Source of the DNA: Marinobacter sp. F3R11
GTDB lineage: Bacteria; Pseudomonadota; Gammaproteobacteria; Pseudomonadales; Oleiphilaceae
Length of the DNA stretch: 64,000 bases
Assembly: GCF_003318275.1 (NCBI RefSeq)
Contig: NZ_QOCH01000010.1
Location: 62,001 to 126,000, forward strand
Reading direction: 5' to 3'
This document shows, piece by piece, positions 40,032 through 47,695 of this stretch (position 1 is the first letter of the stretch; each line of letters opens with the position of its first letter). Made by a program: the position numbers and the translations under genes. Under the pieces are notes generated by a model. The model searched no databases. It worked only from the letters and a program-made list of their open reading frames with translations, and was not told the DNA's origin.

Positions 40032-41447
40032 TTAGTCGGTCAGTAGACAGTCGTTGCAGATGGACAAGACTTTGCGCTGTCCTTCCTTGAGTGCCTCTTC
40101 GGCCGTCATGCTGCCAATACCGACCTGCTGGACCAGTGGTGACATGGCGTTATCGATTTCGTAAAACCCGGGAGTCTTGGGTTTGGCCTGTACATACTTC
40201 AATGATTGGATCATTGCCTTGTATAGTGATTGCCGCCCGGCTTCCTGCATCGCCTCCAGGTCAAATGATGAGCGACGAATTGGCACACCACCACCTCCCA
40301 TCTCCATTAACTTGGCCTGCGTATCCTTATCGACCATCCACTGCATGAATAGATATGTGGCTTCCTGATTCTTGCTGTGTTTGCTGAGTGCCATTAACGA
40401 TGGTTCGCCGCCTGCGCTGCGAGACTCTGGTGAGTTGGAATTGACGGGGATGCCGCGATAAACAAACTTGCCGGCGTAGCTGCCGCCACCGGGACGGTCC
40501 ACACCCAATACAAAATCGCTGAAAGCAATGGACTGAGCTGCGATACCGTTACCCATTACCGTTGGCACATCGATCAGAGAGTATTCCGCTTGGCCTGGGG
40601 GCGCAAACTTCCAAAGATCAGCCCAGAACTGCAGAGCTGCAATGTTTTCAGGGGAGTCGAGATTCGGCTTGCCTGCGGCATCAAATACACCACCACCCCA
40701 GTTGTTCATGAACACTTCCCACACGGTTGTGAAAGTCGTGCCACCTGGAATGCCTTCAAGTACGATACCGTAGAAGTCGTTCTCCAGCGTTTCTCCTGCC
40801 AAAGTTTCACCTGATTTACGAGTAAAGAACTCTGCAATGTCGCGCATCTGCTGCATGGTTTCGGCAGGTGCCAGGGGGTAGCCGTAGCGGGCTTCGAAGG
40901 CGGCCTGCTCATCGGCATTGTTGATTAGGTCTGCGCGAGCCCAATAAATCTGGTTATAGTTCCAAGTCAGAAAGCCATACTGCGAACCCGCGTAATTGAC
41001 GAGCGAATCGTTGGCCGGTTCAATTAGATCGTCCAGGCCCAGGTTCGGGTTGCTAAGCGCGGTGTTGTGGAGCATATCGTCAATTGGTTGCAGTACCTCC
41101 GCGGACAACAGGGGGCCCATCTGGAGACCATGCAGCATAACTGCGTCGTAGTAACCGCGACCGGAGAACAGGTCTGCCTGACCACGGTTGATAACGTCGC
41201 CGTGGCTGAGCAGTTCATACTCAACCTCGATGCCGGTCATTTCCGTGAATTCCGGTACCAGCTTGCGCATCGTTTCCTGTAGAGGCGTGATCTCATCAAG
41301 CACTCGGATAGTAGTGCCCACGTATGGCTTTGCGGCCTCTGTATAGGTCCACTCCTGTGCTTGAAGGGGGGTGCCATAGCAAAGGGCAGCCGCGGTTGCG
41401 ACCAGCCCTGCCAACGTCGATTTACTTCTGGTTTTGTGTGTAGTCAT
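40032..41447 (-). CDS. ABC importer solute-binding protein (family 1, polyol/sugar type)
   Basis: 471-residue periplasmic binding protein. The signal peptide (about 1-30) ends TPLQAQ; the mature part begins EWTYTEAAKPYVGTTIRVLDE, of which AKPYVGTTIRVL is a pattern I recall from binding proteins of two-ATPase glycerol-type importers. The central region has TGIEVEYE and YDAVMLHG, and the C-terminal region carries the usual aromatic- and glycine-rich hinge. Substrate cannot be fixed; the neighbours (GMC oxidoreductase, aldehyde dehydrogenase) suggest an alcohol or polyol. Its ATG overlaps the ATPase 2 stop by one base (TAATG). Confidence 0.88.
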   Translation of the reverse strand: MTTHKTRSKSTLAGLVATAAALCYGTPLQAQEWTYTEAAKPYVGTTIRVLDEITPLQETMRKLVPEFTEMTGIEVEYELLSHGDVINRGQADLFSGRGYYDAVMLHGLQMGPLLSAEVLQPIDDMLHNTALSNPNLGLDDLIEPANDSLVNYAGSQYGFLTWNYNQIYWARADLINNADEQAAFEARYGYPLAPAETMQQMRDIAEFFTRKSGETLAGETLENDFYGIVLEGIPGGTTFTTVWEVFMNNWGGGVFDAAGKPNLDSPENIAALQFWADLWKFAPPGQAEYSLIDVPTVMGNGIAAQSIAFSDFVLGVDRPGGGSYAGKFVYRGIPVNSNSPESRSAGGEPSLMALSKHSKNQEATYLFMQWMVDKDTQAKLMEMGGGGVPIRRSSFDLEAMQEAGRQSLYKAMIQSLKYVQAKPKTPGFYEIDNAMSPLVQQVGIGSMTAEEALKEGQRKVLSICNDCLLTD

Positions 41448-42655
41448 TACATTGATGCCTCACTATGAATGGTATTGGGCTCGAATACTTCGTTGTTATG
41501 CGATTGTGGGAATGTGCCATTCAACAGCTCACCGCTCTTTTGGTCGAATAGCAGCACATGGTCGACCGGTATCCCAATCTGCACATGACTGCCCACGCTG
41601 CTTTGAAATCCGGATGGCATCTTGGCCTTCACATACACGCCGTTGACTTCAGCCGTCACCAAGGTGTACTTGCCAAAGGGCTCAATGGTGTAAATTTCTC
41701 CGCGTAGTTTGGCTGCTGCAGAGGTTTCATTCAGACCGGTATGTAAAGGTGGAAACCCAAGCGTAACGTGCAGTTGGCCTGTAGCTTTGAGTCGCGACAG
41801 GAAAGGTTCGCTGACCTGCATTCGCTCTCCGTTGCATAGCACTTTCAGGCCATCACTTTCTTTTTTGAGCCAGACGTCAATCAGATTCATTGCCGGATCG
41901 CCAAGCAGGCGTGCAATAGTTGTATTGGCTGGGGCGGCATACACTTCGCGCGAGGTGCCTACCTGTTGAATTTTACCGTCGATCAACATGATCACGCGGT
42001 CCGCAACTGCCATGCCTTCCAGCGTGTCTGGAGTTAACCACAAAGTGACCTGGTTCAGCCTACGCTGCCTGCGGCTGATTTCACCTCGTAGCCGGTGACG
42101 CAACTTGGCGTCCAAGTGCCCTATAGGCTCATCGAGAATGAACAGGGTGGGGCTCTGTACCAGCGTCCGGCATAGTGCGACGCGCTGTTTCTGACCACCA
42201 GATAACTCCGAAGGACGACGTTTGGACAGGTGGGCGATATCCATCATGTGCAAAATGGATTCAACCTGGTCCGAGATCTGCGCACGATTGAACATCCCGC
42301 GATGAGACGGTGCGCGTAGCGGTGATGCCACATTGCTGAATACATCCAGTGTCGGATATAAAGCTAACGACTCGAACATGTGCGCAACCCGCCGCTGTTG
42401 CGGAGGCAGTTCCGAAAGTAGGGCTCCGCCCAACTGAACACTGCCGCTATCCGGTATGTCCAGACCACTGATCAGTCGCCCCAGTGTCGACTTTCCTGCG
42501 CCGGAAGGTCCACATATCGCGATGATCTCACCCGGTTCGGCACTAAATGACACATCTGACAGGGCCTGAACTTCGTCAAAACACTTGCTTACACCTTCCA
42601 GTCGGAGCCCTTTACCTGGTTGAACCGATGTCTTTTGGACGCTGCTTGCTTTCAT
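41447..42655 (-). CDS. ABC importer ATPase 2, H-loop histidine replaced
   Basis: 402-residue UgpC/MalK-like ATPase with a C-terminal TOBE region. Walker A GPSGAGKSTLGRL, signature LSGGQKQRVALCRTL and Walker B LFILDEPIGHLDAK are intact. The H-loop, normally VTHD, reads WLTPDTLEG: histidine is replaced by proline (about residue 209, codon 42029-42031). Such a change usually cripples that ATP site, so the importer probably works as an asymmetric heterodimer with ATPase 1. ATG 42655 follows GGAGAC and overlaps the ATPase 1 stop (ATGA). Confidence 0.9.
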   Translation of the reverse strand: MKASSVQKTSVQPGKGLRLEGVSKCFDEVQALSDVSFSAEPGEIIAICGPSGAGKSTLGRLISGLDIPDSGSVQLGGALLSELPPQQRRVAHMFESLALYPTLDVFSNVASPLRAPSHRGMFNRAQISDQVESILHMMDIAHLSKRRPSELSGGQKQRVALCRTLVQSPTLFILDEPIGHLDAKLRHRLRGEISRRQRRLNQVTLWLTPDTLEGMAVADRVIMLIDGKIQQVGTSREVYAAPANTTIARLLGDPAMNLIDVWLKKESDGLKVLCNGERMQVSEPFLSRLKATGQLHVTLGFPPLHTGLNETSAAAKLRGEIYTIEPFGKYTLVTAEVNGVYVKAKMPSGFQSSVGSHVQIGIPVDHVLLFDQKSGELLNGTFPQSHNNEVFEPNTIHSEASM

Positions 42656-43761
42656 AATGTCTCCAGCAGCAGATTGCCGCCCGTTTCTTTGCAAAAATAA
42701 TGAAAATACTCGGGCTCCAGGCCCAGTTGCACCGTATCCCCTTCGACTAGCAAAATCGGTGCAGGCGCCTCTACGACGATGCGACCAATAGGTGTGTCGA
42801 CGGTTAGCACATCAGAGTCTCCGCCAGGCTCGTGAGCATGTACCTGGCCGGACAGCACCAGTGTCGCCTGTAGAGGATTGACCGTTACGTGTTCGGGACG
42901 AATACCCACAACAATCGCAGCGCCTTCTGCACGCCGGGCCAGTTGCGGCCATACCTGCTCGCCTGTTGCAACATCACAATGGGTACCGAAATGAGTCCGT
43001 GGCTCAGCACTTACATTGCTGCAGAACGCATCAAGCAGATTCATCGGCGGTTCGCCGATGAAGCTGGCAACAAAGATATTCGCTGGGCAGTTGTAGATGG
43101 CGCTGGGTGTGTCGACCTGTTGTAGTACGCCCTTGTCCATTACCGCGATTCGGTCGGCCATGGAAATCGCTTCGTTCTGGTCATGGGTGACTAATACTGA
43201 AGTTAGCTTGGAGGTCTGCTGCAGGCGTTTGATTTCGGTGCGCAGTTGCACCTTCTGGTCGCTGTCGAGATGACTCAATGGCTCATCGAACATGATCAGG
43301 TCTGGTTCGCGCACCAGGGCTCGGCCAATAGATACTCGCTGCTGCGCACCACCACTGAGTTGCTGAACCTTTTCACTGCTAATGTCACGCAGGCCCAGCA
43401 GTTTCAGTACCCGTTCGACACGTTCGCCGATATCAGTTCTGGGCATGCCGCGAACGGACAGCGGGAAAGCAATATTGTCGAACACGGAGAGATGTGGATA
43501 TAGCGCATAGTCTTCGAACACCATGGCTACATTCCGGCTCGCGGTATCCATGTCGGATACATCCATGTCATCAAAAAAGATGGCTCCATCGCTGATAGCT
43601 TCGATACCAGCGATCATCTTCAGCGTAGTGGATTTGCCGCACCCGGATGGGCCTAGTAACGCCAGCATCTCCCCGCGAGGACACACCAGGCTGATACCTG
43701 GAATTGCTAAATTTATTCCATCATAGGACTTGGTTACATTCTCTAGCCTGACTTCTTTCAT
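42652..43761 (-). CDS. ABC importer ATPase 1
   Basis: 369-residue UgpC/MalK-like ATPase. Walker A GPSGCGKSTTLKM, signature LSGGAQQRVSIGRAL, Walker B LIMFDEPLSHLD and an intact H-loop LVTHDQNEA; TOBE-type C-terminus. It should be the catalytically complete half of the pair. I chose ATG 43761 (MKEVRLENVTKSYDG) because the ABC fold starts there; a frame open to 43845 would run through the sigma-54 promoter. First gene of the importer operon. The tandem-ATPase layout recalls the rhizobial glycerol importer GlpSTPQV, though that is analogy only. Confidence 0.9.
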   Translation of the reverse strand: MKEVRLENVTKSYDGINLAIPGISLVCPRGEMLALLGPSGCGKSTTLKMIAGIEAISDGAIFFDDMDVSDMDTASRNVAMVFEDYALYPHLSVFDNIAFPLSVRGMPRTDIGERVERVLKLLGLRDISSEKVQQLSGGAQQRVSIGRALVREPDLIMFDEPLSHLDSDQKVQLRTEIKRLQQTSKLTSVLVTHDQNEAISMADRIAVMDKGVLQQVDTPSAIYNCPANIFVASFIGEPPMNLLDAFCSNVSAEPRTHFGTHCDVATGEQVWPQLARRAEGAAIVVGIRPEHVTVNPLQATLVLSGQVHAHEPGGDSDVLTVDTPIGRIVVEAPAPILLVEGDTVQLGLEPEYFHYFCKETGGNLLLETL

Positions 43762-43821
43762 TGACCGGCCTCTAGAGCTATCACGGGAAAGGAATGCCTC
43801 GAAAAGATTTGCGGGTGTTAC

Positions 43822-43837
43822 AGCAAGAATGCTGCCA
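43822..43837 (-). promoter_or_regulatory. Sigma-54 (-24/-12) promoter of the importer operon
   Basis: Minus strand reads TGGCAGCattcTTGCT, 10 of the 12 specified positions of TGGCACG-N4-TTGCW, with the essential GG and GC in exact register. The start would fall about 50 nt before the ATPase 1 ATG. Confidence 0.65.
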
Positions 43838-43900
43838 TTTTTCATTTATTTATATTTTTCAAAAAGATAGTGGTGGATTCCCTCTGATGCTCTGGCGGAA

Positions 43901-43920
43901 ATAGTCAGTACACTGTCTAT
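43901..43920. promoter_or_regulatory. Dyad upstream of the importer promoter
   Basis: ATAGTCAGTACACTGTCTAT, 16 of 20 positions self-complementary (ATAGnCAGTnnACTGnCTAT). Its centre is about 75 bp upstream of the -24 element, a usual place for a sigma-54 activator site. The binding protein is unknown. Confidence 0.45.
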
Positions 43921-44059
43921 ATTTGTGCCAAATGAATGCAGATGTATCTCGGGGCGCACCGAAGAGGGGCTGTTAAGCTCTGAACAAAGTTGATGAGGGG
44001 TGGACAGTAAATATCCTGGTTGCGGGCAAACGCATTGAGTGGGTAAGACAGAGAGTCAG

Positions 44060-44099
44060 AGAAAAAAGGGGGAGCCCGACCTGCGGTCGCCGATCGGGC
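44060..44099 (-). terminator. Terminator of the GMC oxidoreductase gene
   Basis: GCCCGA (44074-44079) pairs with TCGGGC (44094-44099) across a 14-nt loop. On the minus strand it is followed by CTCCCCC and TTTTTT, just past the gene's stop. Confidence 0.6.
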
Positions 44100-44111
44100 A
44101 AGGTGGTAAGG

Positions 44112-45683
44112 TCAGTTGAGGCCGTTGTCGCGCTTGAGTATGTCTGCTGCTCGCTGGCCGATCATGACGCAGGGGGCCATGGTGTTACCGGTGGTGATTT
44201 CAGGCATGATGGAGCCATCGGCAATCCGCAGGCCTTCTATTCCGTAAACACGTAAACGGCCGTCGACCACAGATAGCTTATCTGTGCCCATCTTTGCCGT
44301 ACAAGTTTGATGGAAGTAGGTGCCCGCTGAATTGCGCAGGAAGTTGAGCATGTCGGCATCCGTTAGCTGTCCAGGCATTAGTTCACGTTTTACGAAGGGG
44401 CGTAATGGTGCCGAGTTGCCAATCTCTCGACACAATGCAATGCCTTTGAGTAGTGCTTTTACATCGCGCTCGTCACTAAGGAAATTGGCCTCTACCCTGA
44501 CAGGGTCCTTGAACCGGTTGCCGGTCAAAAACACTTGGCCGCGGCTATGCGGGCGCACCAGTCCTGGCGCCAGCGTCCAGGCGAGGCTGGGGTCAACTGG
44601 CAACTGGAATTGTGGTCTGGTGATTTCGCTACCGAAAGCGCACTCTTCTAAAACCGGCTGCAGATCCGGGGTCAGCAGCGTCGGATCACTTTTGGCGAAG
44701 AAGGTGAACTCCGCAGAATTGTTACGTGGCGCCTGAGGTTTAGGGTACTCCCAGCAGCACCCGGCAACCAGAATATGGTCCTGAAAATTGCGCCCGACAC
44801 CAGGTAGATGCTGCACTAGGTCAATGTTCAGGGTTGAGAGAAGTTCGGCATCACCAATGCCTGATAGCATCAAGACTTTAGGTGTATTGATGGCCCCCAG
44901 TGATAAAATGATTTCATGCCGGGCGGTAACCTCTGTCGCCTGTCCATTTTGGCGTATGCGGACCCCCGTTGCTTTGTTCCCTTGCAGGATAACCTGCTCG
45001 ACGCAAGTATTGAGTATCACGGTCAGGTTTGGCTGTGCCATCCTCGGTCGAATGTAGGCGGTGGCCACGGATACCCGTTCGCTATCACCCTTAACTGGTA
45101 CATTCGGAATCCCACAGGCTCCTGATCCTTCCATGGCTTCGCCGTTTAGATCCTCCGCTGCGCTGATGCCCAGCTCGGCGGCAGCATCACGTAATGCCAG
45201 CGCCACTGGATTGGGATTTTTCGGATGCGTCAGGTAGAAAGGTCCATCAATACCACGCCTGGCATGGTCGCTTGGGCCGTCCCAGTTTTCGATGCGCTTA
45301 TAAACATTCAGAACCGACTCATAGCTCCAGTCCGGATCATCTGCGGCTTTGGCCCAGCTCTCAAAATCATTGCGGTGCCCGCGCGCCCAGATCAAGCCAT
45401 TTACGCTGCTACCACCACCCAGAACTTTGCCCATCGGCAAGGGCGGCGTGCGACCATTCAGGGCCGCGCAAGGTTCGGAACTAAACTGCCAGTCACGTTC
45501 GCTACCGATGTTCTGCATCCAGACTCGGGAATCGTTGACTTGGGTTACGCGTTCGTCGCCGCCCGCTTCAATTAGCAGCACCTGAACATCCGGGTTCTCT
45601 GCTAGTTGGCTGGCCACAACGCCGCCAGATGCTCCGCTTCCACAGACTATAAAGTCATACACGGGTCCACTCTGCATCGTCAT
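44112..45683 (-). CDS. GMC family alcohol/choline-type oxidoreductase
   Basis: 523-residue FAD enzyme of the glucose-methanol-choline family. FAD-binding VCGSGASGGVVASQLAE, GMC signature 1 near GKVLGGGSSVNGLIWARGH, signature 2 in GAINTPKVLMLSGIG. The catalytic pair is likely H458 (FHQTCTAKMG) and N500 (TTGNTMAP). It probably oxidises a primary alcohol to an aldehyde, handing it to the divergent aldehyde dehydrogenase. Choline, polyethylene glycol and other alcohols are all known family substrates; none can be chosen from sequence. No betI-like regulator is near. ATG 45683 follows GGAGAG. Confidence 0.9.
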   Translation of the reverse strand: MTMQSGPVYDFIVCGSGASGGVVASQLAENPDVQVLLIEAGGDERVTQVNDSRVWMQNIGSERDWQFSSEPCAALNGRTPPLPMGKVLGGGSSVNGLIWARGHRNDFESWAKAADDPDWSYESVLNVYKRIENWDGPSDHARRGIDGPFYLTHPKNPNPVALALRDAAAELGISAAEDLNGEAMEGSGACGIPNVPVKGDSERVSVATAYIRPRMAQPNLTVILNTCVEQVILQGNKATGVRIRQNGQATEVTARHEIILSLGAINTPKVLMLSGIGDAELLSTLNIDLVQHLPGVGRNFQDHILVAGCCWEYPKPQAPRNNSAEFTFFAKSDPTLLTPDLQPVLEECAFGSEITRPQFQLPVDPSLAWTLAPGLVRPHSRGQVFLTGNRFKDPVRVEANFLSDERDVKALLKGIALCREIGNSAPLRPFVKRELMPGQLTDADMLNFLRNSAGTYFHQTCTAKMGTDKLSVVDGRLRVYGIEGLRIADGSIMPEITTGNTMAPCVMIGQRAADILKRDNGLN

Positions 45684-45748
45684 GATCTCTCCTGCTTGCG
45701 AAAACTGGTTGGCACGCCAAGGCGCATGCCGGATCGGGGGTCTCGACA

Positions 45749-45764
45749 AGCAAAGTACATGCCA
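45749..45764 (-). promoter_or_regulatory. Sigma-54 promoter of the GMC oxidoreductase gene
   Basis: Minus strand reads TGGCATGtactTTGCT, 11 of 12 positions of the consensus, with GG and GC in register. Predicted start near 45738, about 55 nt before the ATG. Confidence 0.75.
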
Positions 45765-45941
45765 GAAGTTTGGCTGTGCGCCAGGGTCGAGCGCTCTTAA
45801 GGGTTGGCAAATAGGATCTTGTGTGAAGCTAGCGGGCTCCTGAGTGCTCCCTGCGCCCAGTTACTGCGCATAAAATGGGGGTTATGCTTCACATATGGGC
45901 AATAAGTGGCCGGGTTGTTGAAAAAGCGAGTCACATATTGC

Positions 45942-45957
45942 TGGCACGTTTCGTGCT
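45942..45957 (+). promoter_or_regulatory. Sigma-54 promoter of the aldehyde dehydrogenase gene
   Basis: TGGCACGtttcGTGCT, 11 of 12 consensus positions, GG and GC in register. Predicted start near 45968, about 39 nt before the ATG. Confidence 0.75.
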
Positions 45958-46006
45958 TGCGATCGGCAGGTGAATGTCAGTCCACTGAATTAGGAGAAAT
46001 ACCGCT

Positions 46007-47482
46007 ATGCCCAATGTCGCAGCCGTTCCTCGAGCCCACGCTGCCATCCGCCCGTTCTATATCAATGGTGAATGGCGTGAAGGTAGTGAGGGTGAAGTCG
46101 ACAATAACTTCAACCCAGCGACAGGTGAAGTCTGTGCTGTTGTCGCTCAAGCCAGTGCGCAGGATGTGGATGAGGCTATCGCCGCTGCTCATTCAGCACG
46201 CCTGGCTTGGCGTAAAGTGCTGGTCGGCGAGCGTGAAGCGATACTACTCAAAGCTGCGGATATCATTGCTGAACGTGCAGATGAAATCCGCGATATTATC
46301 ATTGAAGAAACTGGTTCAACCTTGCTCAAGGCCCCTTGGGAGGTCGGTTATGCGGTTGACTGCTTGCGCTCGGCCGCGGCCTGGACACGTCAAGCTCAGG
46401 GAGAAACTTTCCCTGCCTGCGCTCCGGGCCAGATGGGTATGACCGTGCGTCAGCCGTTGGGAGTCATCGCGGGCATTGCGCCCTTCAATTCGCCGTTGTT
46501 GTTGTCTATGAAGAAGGTTGCTTTTGCGTTGGCTTCGGGCAACACCTTTATTCTCAAGCCCTCTGAGTACGCACCTCTGACCGGTTTGATACTGGCTGAG
46601 ATATTTGAAGCAGCCGGACTGCCCAAGGGCGTGTTCAATGTTGTTCCCGGTTCGGCTGACAACGTAGGCAAGCGGCTGGTTGCGGATCCGAGGGTACGCA
46701 TGATTACATTTACAGGTTCCGAACGAGTCGGTAAGCTTTTGGCCGCCGAGTGCGGCAAGTACATGAAGAAAGTTACCCTCGAGTTGGGTGGTAAGAGCCC
46801 GCTAGTGGTGCTGGACGATGCTGACCTTGCATACGCAGTCGATGCAGCTGCCTTCGGTATCTTCTACCACCAAGGCCAGGTATGCATGTCTAATTCGAGG
46901 ATTATCGTCGAAGAGGGTATGTATGAGAGTTTTTGTGAGGCCTTCGTAGAAAAGGCCAAGGCAGTCTTGGTCGGTGATCCGCGCAATGCTGATACCGTGG
47001 TTGGCCCGTTGATTCGGCCGGAACAATGCGCTTTTATTGCGGGGCAGATCAGTGAAGCGGTCGACATGGGAGCCAAGCTATTATGCGGCGGGACATATGA
47101 AGGTAGCTACTTCCAGCCTACAGTACTGACTGATGTAACACCGCAGATGCGTATCTACGGCGAGGAGTCATTTGGCCCAGTGACGTCGATATACTGCGCC
47201 CGCGATTTCGACCATGCTGTGGAACTCGCCAACGATACCCATTATGGCCTGTCCTCTGCCATTGTCACCAATGATTTGCAGAAAGCTATGATGTTCTCTG
47301 AGCTATCGGATGCGGGTATGATTCACATCAACGATACGACGATCTCCGACGAGCCGCACATTACCTTTGGTGGGACCGGAGACAGTGGTTTTGGGCGTGA
47401 AGGCGGGCGTGCTTCAATGGAGGAAATGACGGAAGTAAAATGGGTGACGATTCAAACCGGTAAGCGTGAATTCCCGTTTTGA
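46007..47482 (+). CDS. Aldehyde dehydrogenase family protein
   Basis: 491-residue NAD(P)-dependent aldehyde dehydrogenase. The conserved Asn of the active site is in IAPFNSPLLLS, the general base is E259 (LELGGKSP) and the nucleophile is C293 (GQVCMSNSR), spaced 34 apart as in the family. TFTGSERVGK is the cofactor loop. The overall look is nearest to the benzaldehyde/vanillin-type subgroup, but the substrate is open. ATG 46007 is preceded by AGGAG. It is divergent from the GMC gene and likely oxidises its product to the acid. Confidence 0.92.
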   Translation: MPNVAAVPRAHAAIRPFYINGEWREGSEGEVDNNFNPATGEVCAVVAQASAQDVDEAIAAAHSARLAWRKVLVGEREAILLKAADIIAERADEIRDIIIEETGSTLLKAPWEVGYAVDCLRSAAAWTRQAQGETFPACAPGQMGMTVRQPLGVIAGIAPFNSPLLLSMKKVAFALASGNTFILKPSEYAPLTGLILAEIFEAAGLPKGVFNVVPGSADNVGKRLVADPRVRMITFTGSERVGKLLAAECGKYMKKVTLELGGKSPLVVLDDADLAYAVDAAAFGIFYHQGQVCMSNSRIIVEEGMYESFCEAFVEKAKAVLVGDPRNADTVVGPLIRPEQCAFIAGQISEAVDMGAKLLCGGTYEGSYFQPTVLTDVTPQMRIYGEESFGPVTSIYCARDFDHAVELANDTHYGLSSAIVTNDLQKAMMFSELSDAGMIHINDTTISDEPHITFGGTGDSGFGREGGRASMEEMTEVKWVTIQTGKREFPF

Positions 47483-47487
47483 CCTGT

Positions 47488-47518
47488 TATGGGCGTCGTG
47501 CATAGGCCGGCGCCCCAC
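47488..47518 (+). terminator. Possible terminator after the aldehyde dehydrogenase gene
   Basis: TGGGCG...CG and CG...GCGCCCCA form an imperfect stem, followed by a pyrimidine-rich CTTTCTTTCCTTT. Pairing is not perfect, so this is tentative. Confidence 0.4.
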
Positions 47519-47695
47519 TTTCTTTCCTTTAGTATCTCCCCGTTAGCCACAAATACTCTGAACATTTTGCCGTTGAAGCATATTCTTACGCCATTTATAT
47601 AGCCTTCAGTCATGGATATAGCCGCAAGCCGTATTGGGCGATTGGCGTCATAACGCGTATCATGCCAACCCAAAAGTGTATCACAGGGTTTTCAT

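Larger units (their letters stand above)
43762..44111. other. Intergenic region between the GMC gene and the importer operon
   Basis: 350 bp without a gene. It holds the sigma-54 promoter of the importer (43822-43837), an ATAG-N-CAGT-NN-ACTG-N-CTAT dyad (43901-43920) about 75 bp upstream of it, and a terminator for the GMC gene (about 44060-44099). The rest shows nothing I recognise. Confidence 0.7.
45684..46006. promoter_or_regulatory. Divergent control region with two sigma-54 promoters
   Basis: 323 bp between the GMC and aldehyde dehydrogenase genes. Besides the two -24/-12 elements listed separately, it has TGTGAAGC (45822-45829) and its inverse GCTTCACA (45886-45893), TCACATAT twice (45889-45896 and 45931-45938, 42 bp apart, about four helical turns), and a CAGT-T-ACTG dyad (45858-45866). 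These are candidate activator sites; no gene is seen. Confidence 0.6.

Noticed and set aside
43921..43937. TGGCACA on the minus strand as another sigma-54 site
   Set aside because: The -12 position has GA instead of GC, so the essential dinucleotide is missing; the better site is at 43822-43837.
44112..47482. Reading the GMC and aldehyde dehydrogenase pair as betA-betB (choline to betaine)
   Set aside because: No betI is nearby, the importer is of the sugar/polyol type rather than a BetT or ProU-like choline carrier, and the active-site surroundings do not single out choline.
47641..47680. TGGCATG on the minus strand upstream of cysM as a sigma-54 site
   Set aside because: The -12 GC is absent in register, and it points away from cysM.
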